This document shows, piece by piece, positions 1-6,479 of a stretch of 19,964 nt of DNA; position 1 is the stretch's first letter, and every line of letters starts with the position of its first letter. Position numbers and translations under genes: made by a program. The stretch covers positions 1-19,964 of the forward strand of contig CAZJKJ010000064.1 of assembly GCA_964546435.1 (NCBI GenBank), read 5' to 3'. This DNA comes from CAYNST01 sp964546435 (GTDB lineage Bacteria > Pseudomonadota > Gammaproteobacteria > Pseudomonadales > Cellvibrionaceae). The notes under the pieces were generated by a model. That model made no database searches. It was not told where the DNA came from and saw nothing but the letters and a program-made list of their open reading frames with translations.

Positions 1-138
1 CTGCAAGTCAACGGACAAACCCGTCAGGCTGAGCAACAAAGCTACAACACCGGTCTGTATGCCAACGGCAGTTGCGGCGGTGGCGGCTATAGCGAGTGGA
101 TGCACTGTAATGGTGGTCTCGGGTTTGGCAGTTTCTGA
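1..138 (+). CDS. C-terminal end of an unrecognised Gly-rich protein (partial)
   Basis: An open frame enters from the left edge and ends at a TGA at 136-138, giving 45 visible residues. The tail is rich in Gly, Asn and Gln, with two cysteines (in NGSCGGGG and MHCNGG) and a glycine/aromatic terminus (GLGFGSF). The frame is supported by the good intrinsic terminator about 75 bp downstream on the same strand. I do not recognise the family. A glycine-rich terminus with two Cys would fit a secreted or surface protein, but that is a guess. The start and most of the gene lie outside the window. Confidence 0.55.
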   Translation: MQVNGQTRQAEQQSYNTGLYANGSCGGGGYSEWMHCNGGLGFGSF

Positions 139-212
139 TTTACCCGAAAACGTCCGCGCGACCTTAAGCAGACATTGAAAATAATTACCTGACGGAAACA
201 ACACTTACCAAA

Positions 213-247
213 CGCCCAACGCCTTGACCGGGTTGGGCGCTTTTTTT
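213..247 (+). terminator. Rho-independent terminator after the partial gene
   Basis: An 8-bp perfect stem (CGCCCAAC at 213-220 pairing with GTTGGGCG at 232-239) with an 11-nt loop is followed by C and seven T (241-247). It faces the + strand gene ending at 138. Read on the - strand, the same hairpin is followed only by TTTGG, so it could weakly stop the convergent membrane-protein gene ending at 281. Confidence 0.85.
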
Positions 248-280
248 CCTCGGAGATTCTCCTCCGCCCCGCGTTATCCC

Positions 281-1705
281 TCAAATCAATCCTGGAATAA
301 AACGATAGGGAACGCGCCTGCAATATTCCACGTAATCCGGATCAAAACTCAGATGACGCTCTTCGGTAATTGCCCGGGCGTAATAAATGCCGGAAAGAAA
401 GATCAGCCCGCCGATATAAATCAGTCCCTGCACAGCACTGGACGTAAAGCCGACATAGATTGCAACCGGCAGACCAACGCACCACCAGGCGACATTTTTT
501 GCTGCATACGCAGGGTGGCGGACAAGTGCAAACGGCCCGCGGCGCACAATGCCCCGATGGGTCAGGTTCGAAAACCGCAATCCGAACCAGATGGTCGGCA
601 GCATGTATAGAAAAAAGGTGAGCATCATTAATGTCCCGAAAAATACCGTCAGCCCTTCGAATGGCAGCTGCAAATAAAGATGTTCACCGGGACCGGTCAG
701 GAACCATCCGCCCATGACGCGGAACGGAGGATAACTCATCAGGCAGACAACCCAGCCGAACATGGTCGGCTCCGCTGAAATTGTCTGATTGTCCACCCAG
801 CGCGACGAAATGATATAGCCGCACCAGGCCAGCCCCACGTCCACGGAAAAAATCATGGTGGAAAATACGTTGCCCAGATCCTTGCTCAAAAGCGTCGTGT
901 CGTAGGTACCGTTTAATACGCTGGATAATGCATTATTGAAGATGTAATCAAAATTGCCCTGAAGATGGGAAAAATTATCGTAAAAAAATACGGTCATGAC
1001 CGGTGCGAAAAAAAACTTCACGGCGAGGCCACGGGCACTGCGTTTGTCATTGATATCAAACACTGGCCGCAGGCCCGACAGAAGGGGTACGCGGGAAATG
1101 ATCCAGCACACCGATTTTTCAGTCAGAGTTGCCAGATCTTTGCGGTCGGCTTCGGGGTTGTGTTTGAACGCCCGGGTAATTGCTATGTACGGCAGACCGC
1201 CATATATGAATATTTGCCACAGCACTTCCAGCGTGTAGAACCAGGGCGCGTAGTAGGAACTGCCGGGTTTGTAGCCGTATTCGTTCAGGGAAAAGTAGGC
1301 CAGCCGGCAGACGTAGAACAGCAGCAGCAACCACAGGTAATTTTTCAGACATTCGGCCAGGAATTGTACCGTTCGCCCCTTGGTGATCTCCGGGTGTACT
1401 CGTATGAAGGCTTCTTTCTGAAATCGCCAGACGCGAATGGCTTCCACTAGATACATCACCGCCGCAGTAATCCCGATGGCCATCAGCATGACGATGATTT
1501 TTTCTTCCCGCAGGCTTTTATCCAGAAAATCCAGCCCTTCCTTGTGCGCCTGAATATTGCCGAAGAAATAACCGAGAAACAGAATCAGCAGTGCGCCGAT
1601 GACGCCCACGATCCAGGCTCGGTCGGTGACCCAGGGCTGTTCATAGCGCGCTGCTGCGGTGGGCTCGGTGACCGGCGTATTGGAGGTTCGGGATTTTGAG
1701 TTCAT
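281..1705 (-). CDS. Multi-pass membrane protein with ICMT/PEMT-like methyltransferase C-terminus
   Basis: The 474-residue protein has about eight to ten hydrophobic segments (for example near residues 31-50, 70-90, 120-140, 155-178, 278-300, 350-375, 405-420 and 425-442). The last hundred residues carry the signature of the isoprenylcysteine carboxyl methyltransferase / phospholipid methyltransferase fold. RHPAY is at 396-400, after a membrane segment. An EER motif and DPDYVEYCRRVPY follow from about 448, ending in FIPG. In that family these regions bind S-adenosylmethionine, and the substrate is a membrane lipid or prenyl-type group. The N-terminal ~350 residues are not part of that fold as I know it and I do not recognise them. 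The substrate is unknown. The ATG at 1705 has only a weak upstream ribosome-binding sequence. The gene is divergent from the SRAP gene and convergent with the partial gene at the left edge. Confidence 0.75.
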   Translation of the reverse strand: MNSKSRTSNTPVTEPTAAARYEQPWVTDRAWIVGVIGALLILFLGYFFGNIQAHKEGLDFLDKSLREEKIIVMLMAIGITAAVMYLVEAIRVWRFQKEAFIRVHPEITKGRTVQFLAECLKNYLWLLLLFYVCRLAYFSLNEYGYKPGSSYYAPWFYTLEVLWQIFIYGGLPYIAITRAFKHNPEADRKDLATLTEKSVCWIISRVPLLSGLRPVFDINDKRSARGLAVKFFFAPVMTVFFYDNFSHLQGNFDYIFNNALSSVLNGTYDTTLLSKDLGNVFSTMIFSVDVGLAWCGYIISSRWVDNQTISAEPTMFGWVVCLMSYPPFRVMGGWFLTGPGEHLYLQLPFEGLTVFFGTLMMLTFFLYMLPTIWFGLRFSNLTHRGIVRRGPFALVRHPAYAAKNVAWWCVGLPVAIYVGFTSSAVQGLIYIGGLIFLSGIYYARAITEERHLSFDPDYVEYCRRVPYRFIPGLI

Positions 1706-2003
1706 TATTATTTATCCACTACTGCGTATCGGAGTTTTTTAGAAACAGTGTTCTGGAAACGATTGGTCTGGAAACGATTGCTCTGGAAATCATTGCCTTA
1801 AAAATCATTGTCGTCGAGCCGGCGAAGATTCGCCGTGCGCCATGTCACAGTGACCTTGCGACCCGGGTCCACCCTCCTGTCGCGAGGGCTACCCGTCTGC
1901 TTCAAGAGCGGGCCGCAGTTGCATTCATGGTGCGATGGCGTAGCATGACCGGGAACCCGACCGGTGGCCGGTGGGGTCGAGATCGGGAGTCTACTACGAC
2001 ACC
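1706..2003. other. Divergent intergenic region with repeats and dyads
   Basis: This is 298 bp between the divergent membrane-protein and SRAP genes. It holds the 15-bp tandem repeat listed separately, a near-perfect inverted repeat at 1820-1835 (CGGCGAA-GA-TTCGCCG) and an 11-bp palindrome GTCACAGTGAC at 1844-1854. Regulatory sites for both genes presumably lie here. I could not find a convincing -35/-10 pair for either direction, and no LexA-type CTGT-N8-ACAG box. A 123-codon open frame crosses it but looks non-coding. Confidence 0.4.
1753..1812. repeat. 15-bp imperfect tandem repeat, four units
   Basis: Units lie at 1753-1767, 1768-1782, 1783-1797 and 1798-1812. The first two differ at one position (CTGGAAACGATTGGT and CTGGAAACGATTGCT) and the last two are more diverged. 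A fifth decayed copy (TTAGAAACAGTGTT) may precede them at 1739-1752. The array sits about 50 bp upstream of the - strand membrane-protein start. Because the period is a multiple of three, one + strand frame reads as a pentapeptide repeat (LETIG, LETIA, LEIIA, LKIIV). The surrounding frame has no sign of being a gene. Confidence 0.8.
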
Positions 2004-2720
2004 ATGTGTGGATACATTGGCAATCTTCACCAATCGCCTGCCGTCATCGATCTGTTCAACCGCCTGAACATCCCCTTGCCCTATCCGCTGGGGCAATACT
2101 ACACACTGCAACCCTGCCCTGCACTCGTCACCGCGACCGCCAGCGGCTACCAGCATTCCACCGCGATGTGGTGGTATGCCATGAAATGGACCGATGGCAA
2201 ACTGGTCCCCAACATGGAGATCACATCCTTCAACGCGCGCAACCTGAGCGGCCGGATGTGGCGCAAACCCATGGATGAACGCCGCGGACTGGTCATTGCC
2301 ACCGAAATTGGCGAGACCCAGGGCAAGTCCCGCTACCTGATGCGCACTACCGGTCAGCCTCTGGCCATTGGAACGCTGTGGCAGGACAGCAGGCATGGCG
2401 AGGGTGTCACCCGATCCTTCGCGCTCATCACCCGCCCGGCCACACCTGCCTTTGCCCGTTACCACGAGAAAGCCATGCCCTTGTTCCTGCCCTGGAACGA
2501 CGACATCCTTCAGCATTGGCTGGACCCGGCCGTAAGCGCCGACGATCCGCTCATTCAGTCACTGGTTGACAACCCTCGGGTGACGGCGGACCTGGAGGTC
2601 ACTCCGGTGAAGACCTTCAAACGTGGTGAGCCGGTGGGCGCCAGCGAAACGCTTGCGGCAGATCCGGATGAACCACCAGCCACCGGCGATTCCCGCCCGG
2701 ACACCCCCCGGCATCGGTGA
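2004..2720 (+). CDS. SRAP (HMCES/YedK) family abasic-site DNA-protein crosslink protein, divergent
   Basis: SRAP proteins form a covalent thiazolidine link to abasic sites in single-stranded DNA through Cys2, protecting the lesion. I place the start at the ATG at 2004 because it puts Cys at position 2 (MCGYIG). The longer in-frame start at 1971 would bury that Cys. The other expected active-site positions can be matched by eye: Asn77 in SFNAR, Glu101 in the IATEIGE stretch that replaces the usual GFYEW, and His154 in YHEKAMPLFLP, corresponding to the HDRMP motif. At 238 residues the length is normal. Two points are atypical: Tyr instead of Arg after MCG, and loss of the GFYEW consensus. The last ~30 residues are a Pro/Asp-rich, probably disordered tail. 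The ribosome-binding site is weak (GGGAG about 14 nt upstream). It lies 64 bp upstream of tex on the same strand. Confidence 0.85.
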   Translation: MCGYIGNLHQSPAVIDLFNRLNIPLPYPLGQYYTLQPCPALVTATASGYQHSTAMWWYAMKWTDGKLVPNMEITSFNARNLSGRMWRKPMDERRGLVIATEIGETQGKSRYLMRTTGQPLAIGTLWQDSRHGEGVTRSFALITRPATPAFARYHEKAMPLFLPWNDDILQHWLDPAVSADDPLIQSLVDNPRVTADLEVTPVKTFKRGEPVGASETLAADPDEPPATGDSRPDTPRHR

Positions 2721-2749
2721 TTGTCCTGCCGAATCAGATTCCGCATAAT
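2721..2749 (+). promoter_or_regulatory. Candidate sigma-70 promoter for tex
   Basis: TTGTCC (2721-2726) and CATAAT (2744-2749) are separated by exactly 17 bp, matching the -35/-10 consensus at four and five of six positions. It begins immediately after the SRAP stop codon and would start RNA near 2756, leaving a leader of about 29 nt before the tex ATG. tex could also be reached by read-through from the SRAP gene, because no terminator separates them. Confidence 0.5.
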
Positions 2750-2784
2750 GCCCCACCTCATCAGACAGCGGCTTACGGACTGAT

Positions 2785-5094
2785 ATGAACAGCATTTTTC
2801 AACGCATTGCCCAGGAACTCAATGTCAGCGAAACCCAGGTGAAATCCGCCGTGGGCTTGCTGGACGAAGGCGCGACCGTGCCGTTTATCTCCCGGTATCG
2901 CAAGGAGGTCACCGGCGGGCTGGACGATACCCAGTTGCGCCACCTGGATGAGCGATTGCAGTATCTGCGGGACATGGAAGACCGACGTGGCGCCATCCTC
3001 AAGGCCATTGACGAGCAGGGCAAGCTCACTCCGGAGCTGGCCGGTCAGATCTCTGCCGCTTTGACCAAAACCCAGCTTGAAGACCTGTATCTTCCCTACA
3101 AGACCAAGCGCCGCACCAAGGCGCAGATTGCGCGGGAAGCCGGCCTGGAACCGCTTGCCCTGATGCTGTGGGAGAACCCCGCCGCAACGCCCGAGGTGGA
3201 AGCCCAGGCCTTTCTGAACCCCGACATGAAAGTGGAGACCGTCAAGGACGCACTCGACGGCGCCAAGCAGATCCTGATGGAAAAATTTGCCGAAGATGCC
3301 GGTCTGCTGGACAAGCTGCGCACCTTTTTGCGTCAGGACGGGTACATCATCGCCAGGGTTATCGAAGGCAAGGAATCCGAAGGCGAGAAATTCCGCGATT
3401 ACTTCGACCATCGTGAGCCCGTGGCGCGCACGCCCTCGCACCGGGCTCTGGCCATGTTCCGGGGGCGCAATGAAGGCATTCTGACCCTGGCACTGGGCTT
3501 GAAAGAAGACCTCGAACCGGGGCAGCTGCATCCGGGCGAACTGATGGTGGCGCAGTACTGGAAAATCGATCAGCGCCAACGGCCGGCGGATGCGTGGCTG
3601 GCCGAAGTGGTCCGCTGGACCTGGAGAGTGAAATTGCTGACTCATCTGGAAACAGATCTGTTCGCAGACCTGCGGGAGAATGCCGAAGGCGACGCCATCG
3701 ACGTGTTTGGAAACAATCTCAAAGACCTGTTGCTGGCGGCCCCGGCCGGCCAGATCGCCACGATTGGCCTGGACCCAGGGTTGCGCACCGGCGTCAAAAT
3801 GGCGGTAGTCGACGCCACGGGCAAGATTCTCGACCACGGTGCGATATTCCCCACGCCCCCGCAAAACCGTATTCAGGAAGCTGAAGCGGTTCTCCTGCAC
3901 ATGTGCCAGAAGCACCCCGTCGGGCTCATCGCCATCGGCAACGGCACCGCGAGCCGGGAAACCGACAAGTTCGTCGGGGATTTCCTGAAGCGCAACAAGC
4001 AGTTGAAGATTCAAAAAGTGATGGTCAACGAAGCCGGGGCTTCCGTTTACTCGGCGTCGGAATTCGCGGCGCGGGAATTTCCGGATCTGGATGTGACCAT
4101 CCGCGGTGCCATCTCCATCGCCCGACGTCTGCAGGACCCGCTGGCCGAACTGGTGAAAGTCGAGCCCAAGTCCATCGGCGTCGGTCAGTATCAGCATGAC
4201 GTGTCCCAGTCTCGCCTGAGCAAAACGCTAAATGCCATGGTGGAGGATTGCGTGAACGCGGTAGGGGTGGAAGTGAACACCGCGTCCATTCCCCTGCTCG
4301 CCCGGGTGGCCGGCCTGAACCAGAGCATTGCCACCAATATCGTTGAATATCGCAACACCCACGGCGCTTTCCGGAACCGCCGTCAGTTGCTGAGCGTGTC
4401 CCGCCTCGGCGCCAAGGCTTTCGAACAGGCCGCCGGCTTCTTGCGGATTGCCAGTGGTGACAACCCTCTGGATGCATCCGCGGTGCACCCGGAGTCCTAT
4501 TCAGTGGTAGAAAAAATCGCCAAAACTCACGGTCGCGATATCAAGGCATTGCTCGGTGACACGCCGTTCCTGCGCTCTCTGAAGCCGGCGGACTATGTGG
4601 ATGAGAAGTTCGGAGTGCCGACGGTAACCGACATCATCGCGGAGCTGGACAAGCCGGGGCGCGATCCCCGTCCGGAATTCAAAACGGCCCGGTTTGCCGA
4701 AGGCGTGGAAACCCTGAAGGATCTGGTACCGGGCATGGTGCTGGAAGGGACCGTAACCAATGTCACCAATTTCGGCGCCTTTGTGGATGTCGGCGTTCAC
4801 CAGGACGGACTCGTCCACATTTCTGCACTGTCGGAGACCTATGTCAAAGATCCCCGCAGTGTTGTCAAAGCGGGCGATATTGTGAAAGTGAAGGTGATGG
4901 AAGTCGACGTACAACGCAAGCGCATTGCCATGTCCATGCGACTCGGGGACGAACCCGGTGCGCCGACGTCTACCTCAAACCCGCAGCGGGCGGGCGGGTC
5001 GCCGGCTCGGCGCGCGCCCCGCCAGGCGACTGCCAGCCCAACTCAGGGCACCATGGCAGCCCTTTTCGAGCAGGCGCTCAACAAGAAGAAATAA
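2785..5094 (+). CDS. tex: Tex family RNA-binding transcription accessory protein
   Basis: At 769 residues the protein has the standard length and layout of Tex (YhgF), a cytoplasmic nucleic-acid-binding factor associated with transcription complexes. An N-terminal helical region spans about 1-320 (VPFISRYRKEVTGGLDD near 32-48). A YqgF/RNase H-like domain spans about 325-455 (TIGLDPGLRTG near 326). Helix-hairpin-helix segments follow at about 500-560 (NIVEYRNTHGAF). A canonical S1 RNA-binding domain occupies about 648-720 (GTVTNVTNFGAFVDVG, QDGLVHIS, KVKVMEVD). The last ~45 residues are a basic, Pro/Ala/Ser-rich tail that is probably disordered. The ATG at 2785 matches the conserved N-terminus of the family. 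The ribosome-binding sequence is poor. No good + strand terminator follows; the gene faces sutA across 107 bp. Confidence 0.96.
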   Translation: MNSIFQRIAQELNVSETQVKSAVGLLDEGATVPFISRYRKEVTGGLDDTQLRHLDERLQYLRDMEDRRGAILKAIDEQGKLTPELAGQISAALTKTQLEDLYLPYKTKRRTKAQIAREAGLEPLALMLWENPAATPEVEAQAFLNPDMKVETVKDALDGAKQILMEKFAEDAGLLDKLRTFLRQDGYIIARVIEGKESEGEKFRDYFDHREPVARTPSHRALAMFRGRNEGILTLALGLKEDLEPGQLHPGELMVAQYWKIDQRQRPADAWLAEVVRWTWRVKLLTHLETDLFADLRENAEGDAIDVFGNNLKDLLLAAPAGQIATIGLDPGLRTGVKMAVVDATGKILDHGAIFPTPPQNRIQEAEAVLLHMCQKHPVGLIAIGNGTASRETDKFVGDFLKRNKQLKIQKVMVNEAGASVYSASEFAAREFPDLDVTIRGAISIARRLQDPLAELVKVEPKSIGVGQYQHDVSQSRLSKTLNAMVEDCVNAVGVEVNTASIPLLARVAGLNQSIATNIVEYRNTHGAFRNRRQLLSVSRLGAKAFEQAAGFLRIASGDNPLDASAVHPESYSVVEKIAKTHGRDIKALLGDTPFLRSLKPADYVDEKFGVPTVTDIIAELDKPGRDPRPEFKTARFAEGVETLKDLVPGMVLEGTVTNVTNFGAFVDVGVHQDGLVHISALSETYVKDPRSVVKAGDIVKVKVMEVDVQRKRIAMSMRLGDEPGAPTSTSNPQRAGGSPARRAPRQATASPTQGTMAALFEQALNKKK

Positions 5095-5137
5095 CGAACT
5101 TTTTAAACAGAAAAAATAACGGGGATTCAACTAGACA

Positions 5138-5170
5138 AAATAAAGGGCGGCCCGCTGGTGAAGCCGCCCT
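5138..5170 (-). terminator. Rho-independent terminator of sutA
   Basis: Read on the - strand, AGGGCGGC (5170-5163) pairs with GCCGCCCT (5151-5144), giving an 8-bp GC stem, followed by TTATTTTG. The hairpin lies 30 bp past the sutA stop. On the + strand it is not followed by a T run, so it serves tex poorly if at all. Confidence 0.75.
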
Positions 5171-5201
5171 GGGCAACAACCCGCCGTCGTTGCCGGCCAA
5201 A

Positions 5202-5462
5202 TCAAATGGGCTGACCGCCGTAATTGCTTTCCGGCTTGCGCGGCGGGTCGGCAATGACATTCGGCGGGATTTCGTTGATCCGACCCCCGGCCGCGAGAAA
5301 TGCTTCGATGTCGTTTTGAAGTTTATCGCGAACCGCCTGCCGCGCGGTTATCGATGCCGCAGAGTCGTCGTCCTCGCGGGAGTGATCAGCCGCCACATAG
5401 CTCCCGCCTTCCAGATCGGTTTCGACGTCGTCATCTGCTTCAACTTCATTTTCATCACTCAT
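5202..5462 (-). CDS. sutA: SutA-like RNA polymerase-binding transcriptional regulator
   Basis: The 86-residue protein has an acidic, low-complexity N-terminal third (rich in Asp and Glu), a central helix (SITARQAVRDKLQNDIEAFL, about 37-56) and a conserved tail that includes PPNVIADPPRKPES and ends YGGQPI. From memory, the tail closely matches Pseudomonas aeruginosa SutA, a small acidic protein that binds RNA polymerase and raises expression of ribosomal and housekeeping genes in slow-growing cells. The ATG at 5462 has a good ribosome-binding site (GAGGG, six bases upstream). A terminator follows. In Pseudomonas I recall sutA lying beside glnK-amtB, which agrees with this position. The N-terminal acidic part is shorter than in P. 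aeruginosa. Confidence 0.85.
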   Translation of the reverse strand: MSDENEVEADDDVETDLEGGSYVAADHSREDDDSAASITARQAVRDKLQNDIEAFLAAGGRINEIPPNVIADPPRKPESNYGGQPI

Positions 5463-5856
5463 GACTTACCCTCACGGTTTCGGTTCGACACAAAACGCGC
5501 TCCTGCTTTAAAGGCCCTGCCAGCGGCAGTGGCTTACATCTTTCGAAGCAACTAGCAGACCATTTTTGTCATGGATTGAGTTCCGTGGCCGACACTACCG
5601 GCTTCCCTACCAGCCAGCGGAGCGTCGACCTCGCGTGAGGATATTTATAGTTCAGACAGATTTCCGCGTCACCATGTTTACAAGGGTTTTATTAGTATTT
5701 TTTCTTCTATTTTTCCCGGAAATCGCCGCCTTTTGTTATTGCACGGTTATATATATTGCCCGGCTATTTATTACCTTGCTCTTTCTGAATGATTGACGCT
5801 GGCGTAATTGTCGCTTGAGTTACCAGGGCTTCGGCATTCGGTGCACAGCCCATGCC
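5463..5856. other. 394-bp intergenic region, AT-rich in its right half
   Basis: This lies between glnK copy 2 and sutA (both - strand). About 5640-5790 is markedly AT-rich (TTATATATATT near 5745-5757, long T tracts near 5695-5715), unlike the rest of the window. An imperfect hairpin, GCCCTGCCAGCGGCAGTGGC (5513-5532), lies in the probable sutA leader. The sutA promoter must lie here unless glnK2 transcripts run through; I could not pick a clear -35/-10 pair. There is no convincing terminator behind glnK2. A 40-codon open frame at 5674-5796 would encode hydrophobic residues but has no ribosome-binding site. Confidence 0.4.
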
Positions 5857-6195
5857 TTACACCGCGTCGGGTCCGGTTTCACCTGTGCGGATGCGAATGG
5901 TTTCTTCCAGGGGTTGTATGAAAATTTTTCCATCGCCGATCTTACCGGTCTGGGCGGCCTTGGTGATGGCATCGACCGCTGCTTCCACCAGTTCGTCCGG
6001 CAGCGCCATCTCCAGCTTGACTTTCGGCAGGAAATCCACGACATATTCGGCACCCCGATACAACTCGGTGTGTCCTTTCTGCCGACCAAAACCCTTGACC
6101 TCAGTCACTGTCATGCCTTGAACCCCGACTTCAGACAGGGCGTTGCGTACGTCATCCAAGCGAAAAGGCTTGATCACCGCAGTAATAAGCTTCAT
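5857..6195 (-). CDS. glnK: P-II nitrogen regulatory protein, second copy
   Basis: The 112-residue protein has the full P-II signature. The T-loop (about 37-55) contains GHTELYRGAEY with Tyr51, the residue uridylylated by GlnD in enteric bacteria. The B-loop is KIGDGKIF at about 85-92. P-II trimers bind ATP/ADP and 2-oxoglutarate and control AmtB, NtrB or GlnE according to nitrogen status. It is about three-quarters identical by eye to the copy at 7792-8130. Differences cluster after residue 58, while the T-loop is unchanged. The ATG at 6195 has AGAGGT nine bases upstream. It lies behind amtB but beyond a strong terminator, so it probably has its own promoter, which I could not identify. It could act on AmtB like copy 1 or on a different target. 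Confidence 0.95.
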   Translation of the reverse strand: MKLITAVIKPFRLDDVRNALSEVGVQGMTVTEVKGFGRQKGHTELYRGAEYVVDFLPKVKLEMALPDELVEAAVDAITKAAQTGKIGDGKIFIQPLEETIRIRTGETGPDAV

Positions 6196-6307
6196 TTTGT
6201 GTTGACCTCTGGAGTTTGCGTGTTAGTTGACAGAGCGACCGGGCGCAGCCTGCAGTAGCCGGTTCAGGGCACGACTATACCCGCTGCTCCACGACCCCGC
6301 CATTAAA

Positions 6308-6339
6308 TCAAAAAAAAACCGGTCAATCGATGACCGGTT
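6308..6339 (-). terminator. Strong Rho-independent terminator after amtB
   Basis: On the - strand, AACCGGTCA pairs with TGACCGGTT (6339-6331 with 6325-6317) around a 5-nt loop, and the stem runs straight into nine T (complement of the A run 6310-6318). It is 141 bp beyond the amtB stop and upstream of glnK copy 2, so it separates the two transcripts. A smaller 6-bp hairpin (GCCGGA/TCCGGC, 6346-6364) sits just before it. Confidence 0.9.
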
Positions 6340-6390
6340 GCCAAGGCCGGAACGAGGCTCCGGCAGATTGCAGATTACCTGGCGCTAAGG

Positions 6391-6478
6391 GCGATTTGTT
6401 CACGCTCAAGGCCATTTGTTCACGCTCAAGGCTTATTTGTTCACGCTTAAGGCTTAAGGCTATCTGTTCACGCTTAAG
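6391..6478. repeat. ~20-bp tandem repeat between amtB and glnK copy 2
   Basis: Four near-identical units lie at 6391-6410, 6411-6430, 6431-6451 and 6459-6478. Each contains TTTGTTCACGCT(C/T)AAG or a one-base variant (the last unit has TCTG). A 7-bp fragment, GCTTAAG (6452-6458), sits between the third and fourth units. A truncated start of a further unit (GCTATTTG) overlaps the amtB stop codon at 6480-6482. The units abut directly with no spacers. They are not strong hairpins individually. Confidence 0.88.
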
Positions 6479-6479
6479 G

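Noticed and set aside
224..610. 128-codon + strand frame near the left edge
   Set aside because: It overlaps the terminator and is antisense to the end of the membrane methyltransferase-like gene, with no domain features.
1696..2067. 123-codon + strand frame containing the LETIG/LETIA pentapeptide repeat
   Set aside because: It starts inside the divergent gene and runs into the SRAP coding region in another frame, with no ribosome-binding site and no family match. The peptide repeat is explained by the 15-bp DNA repeat.
2773..4197. 474-codon open frame on the - strand opposite tex
   Set aside because: It lies wholly inside the tex gene, whose domains are clear. The long antisense frame is a by-product of GC-rich codon use.
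5674..5796. Possible 40-residue hydrophobic small protein
   Set aside because: It arises from AT-rich sequence that encodes Phe/Leu/Ile by composition, and there is no ribosome-binding site. It is mentioned in a finding but not annotated as a gene.
6196..6307. Search for a sigma-54 or NtrC site in front of glnK copy 2
   Set aside because: No GG-N10-GC element with an acceptable consensus match and no TGCACC-type dyad was found. A TATAGT hexamer has no good -35 partner.
6391..6478. Tandem repeats considered as a CRISPR-like array
   Set aside because: Units abut directly with no unique spacers, are only ~20 bp, and no cas genes are present.
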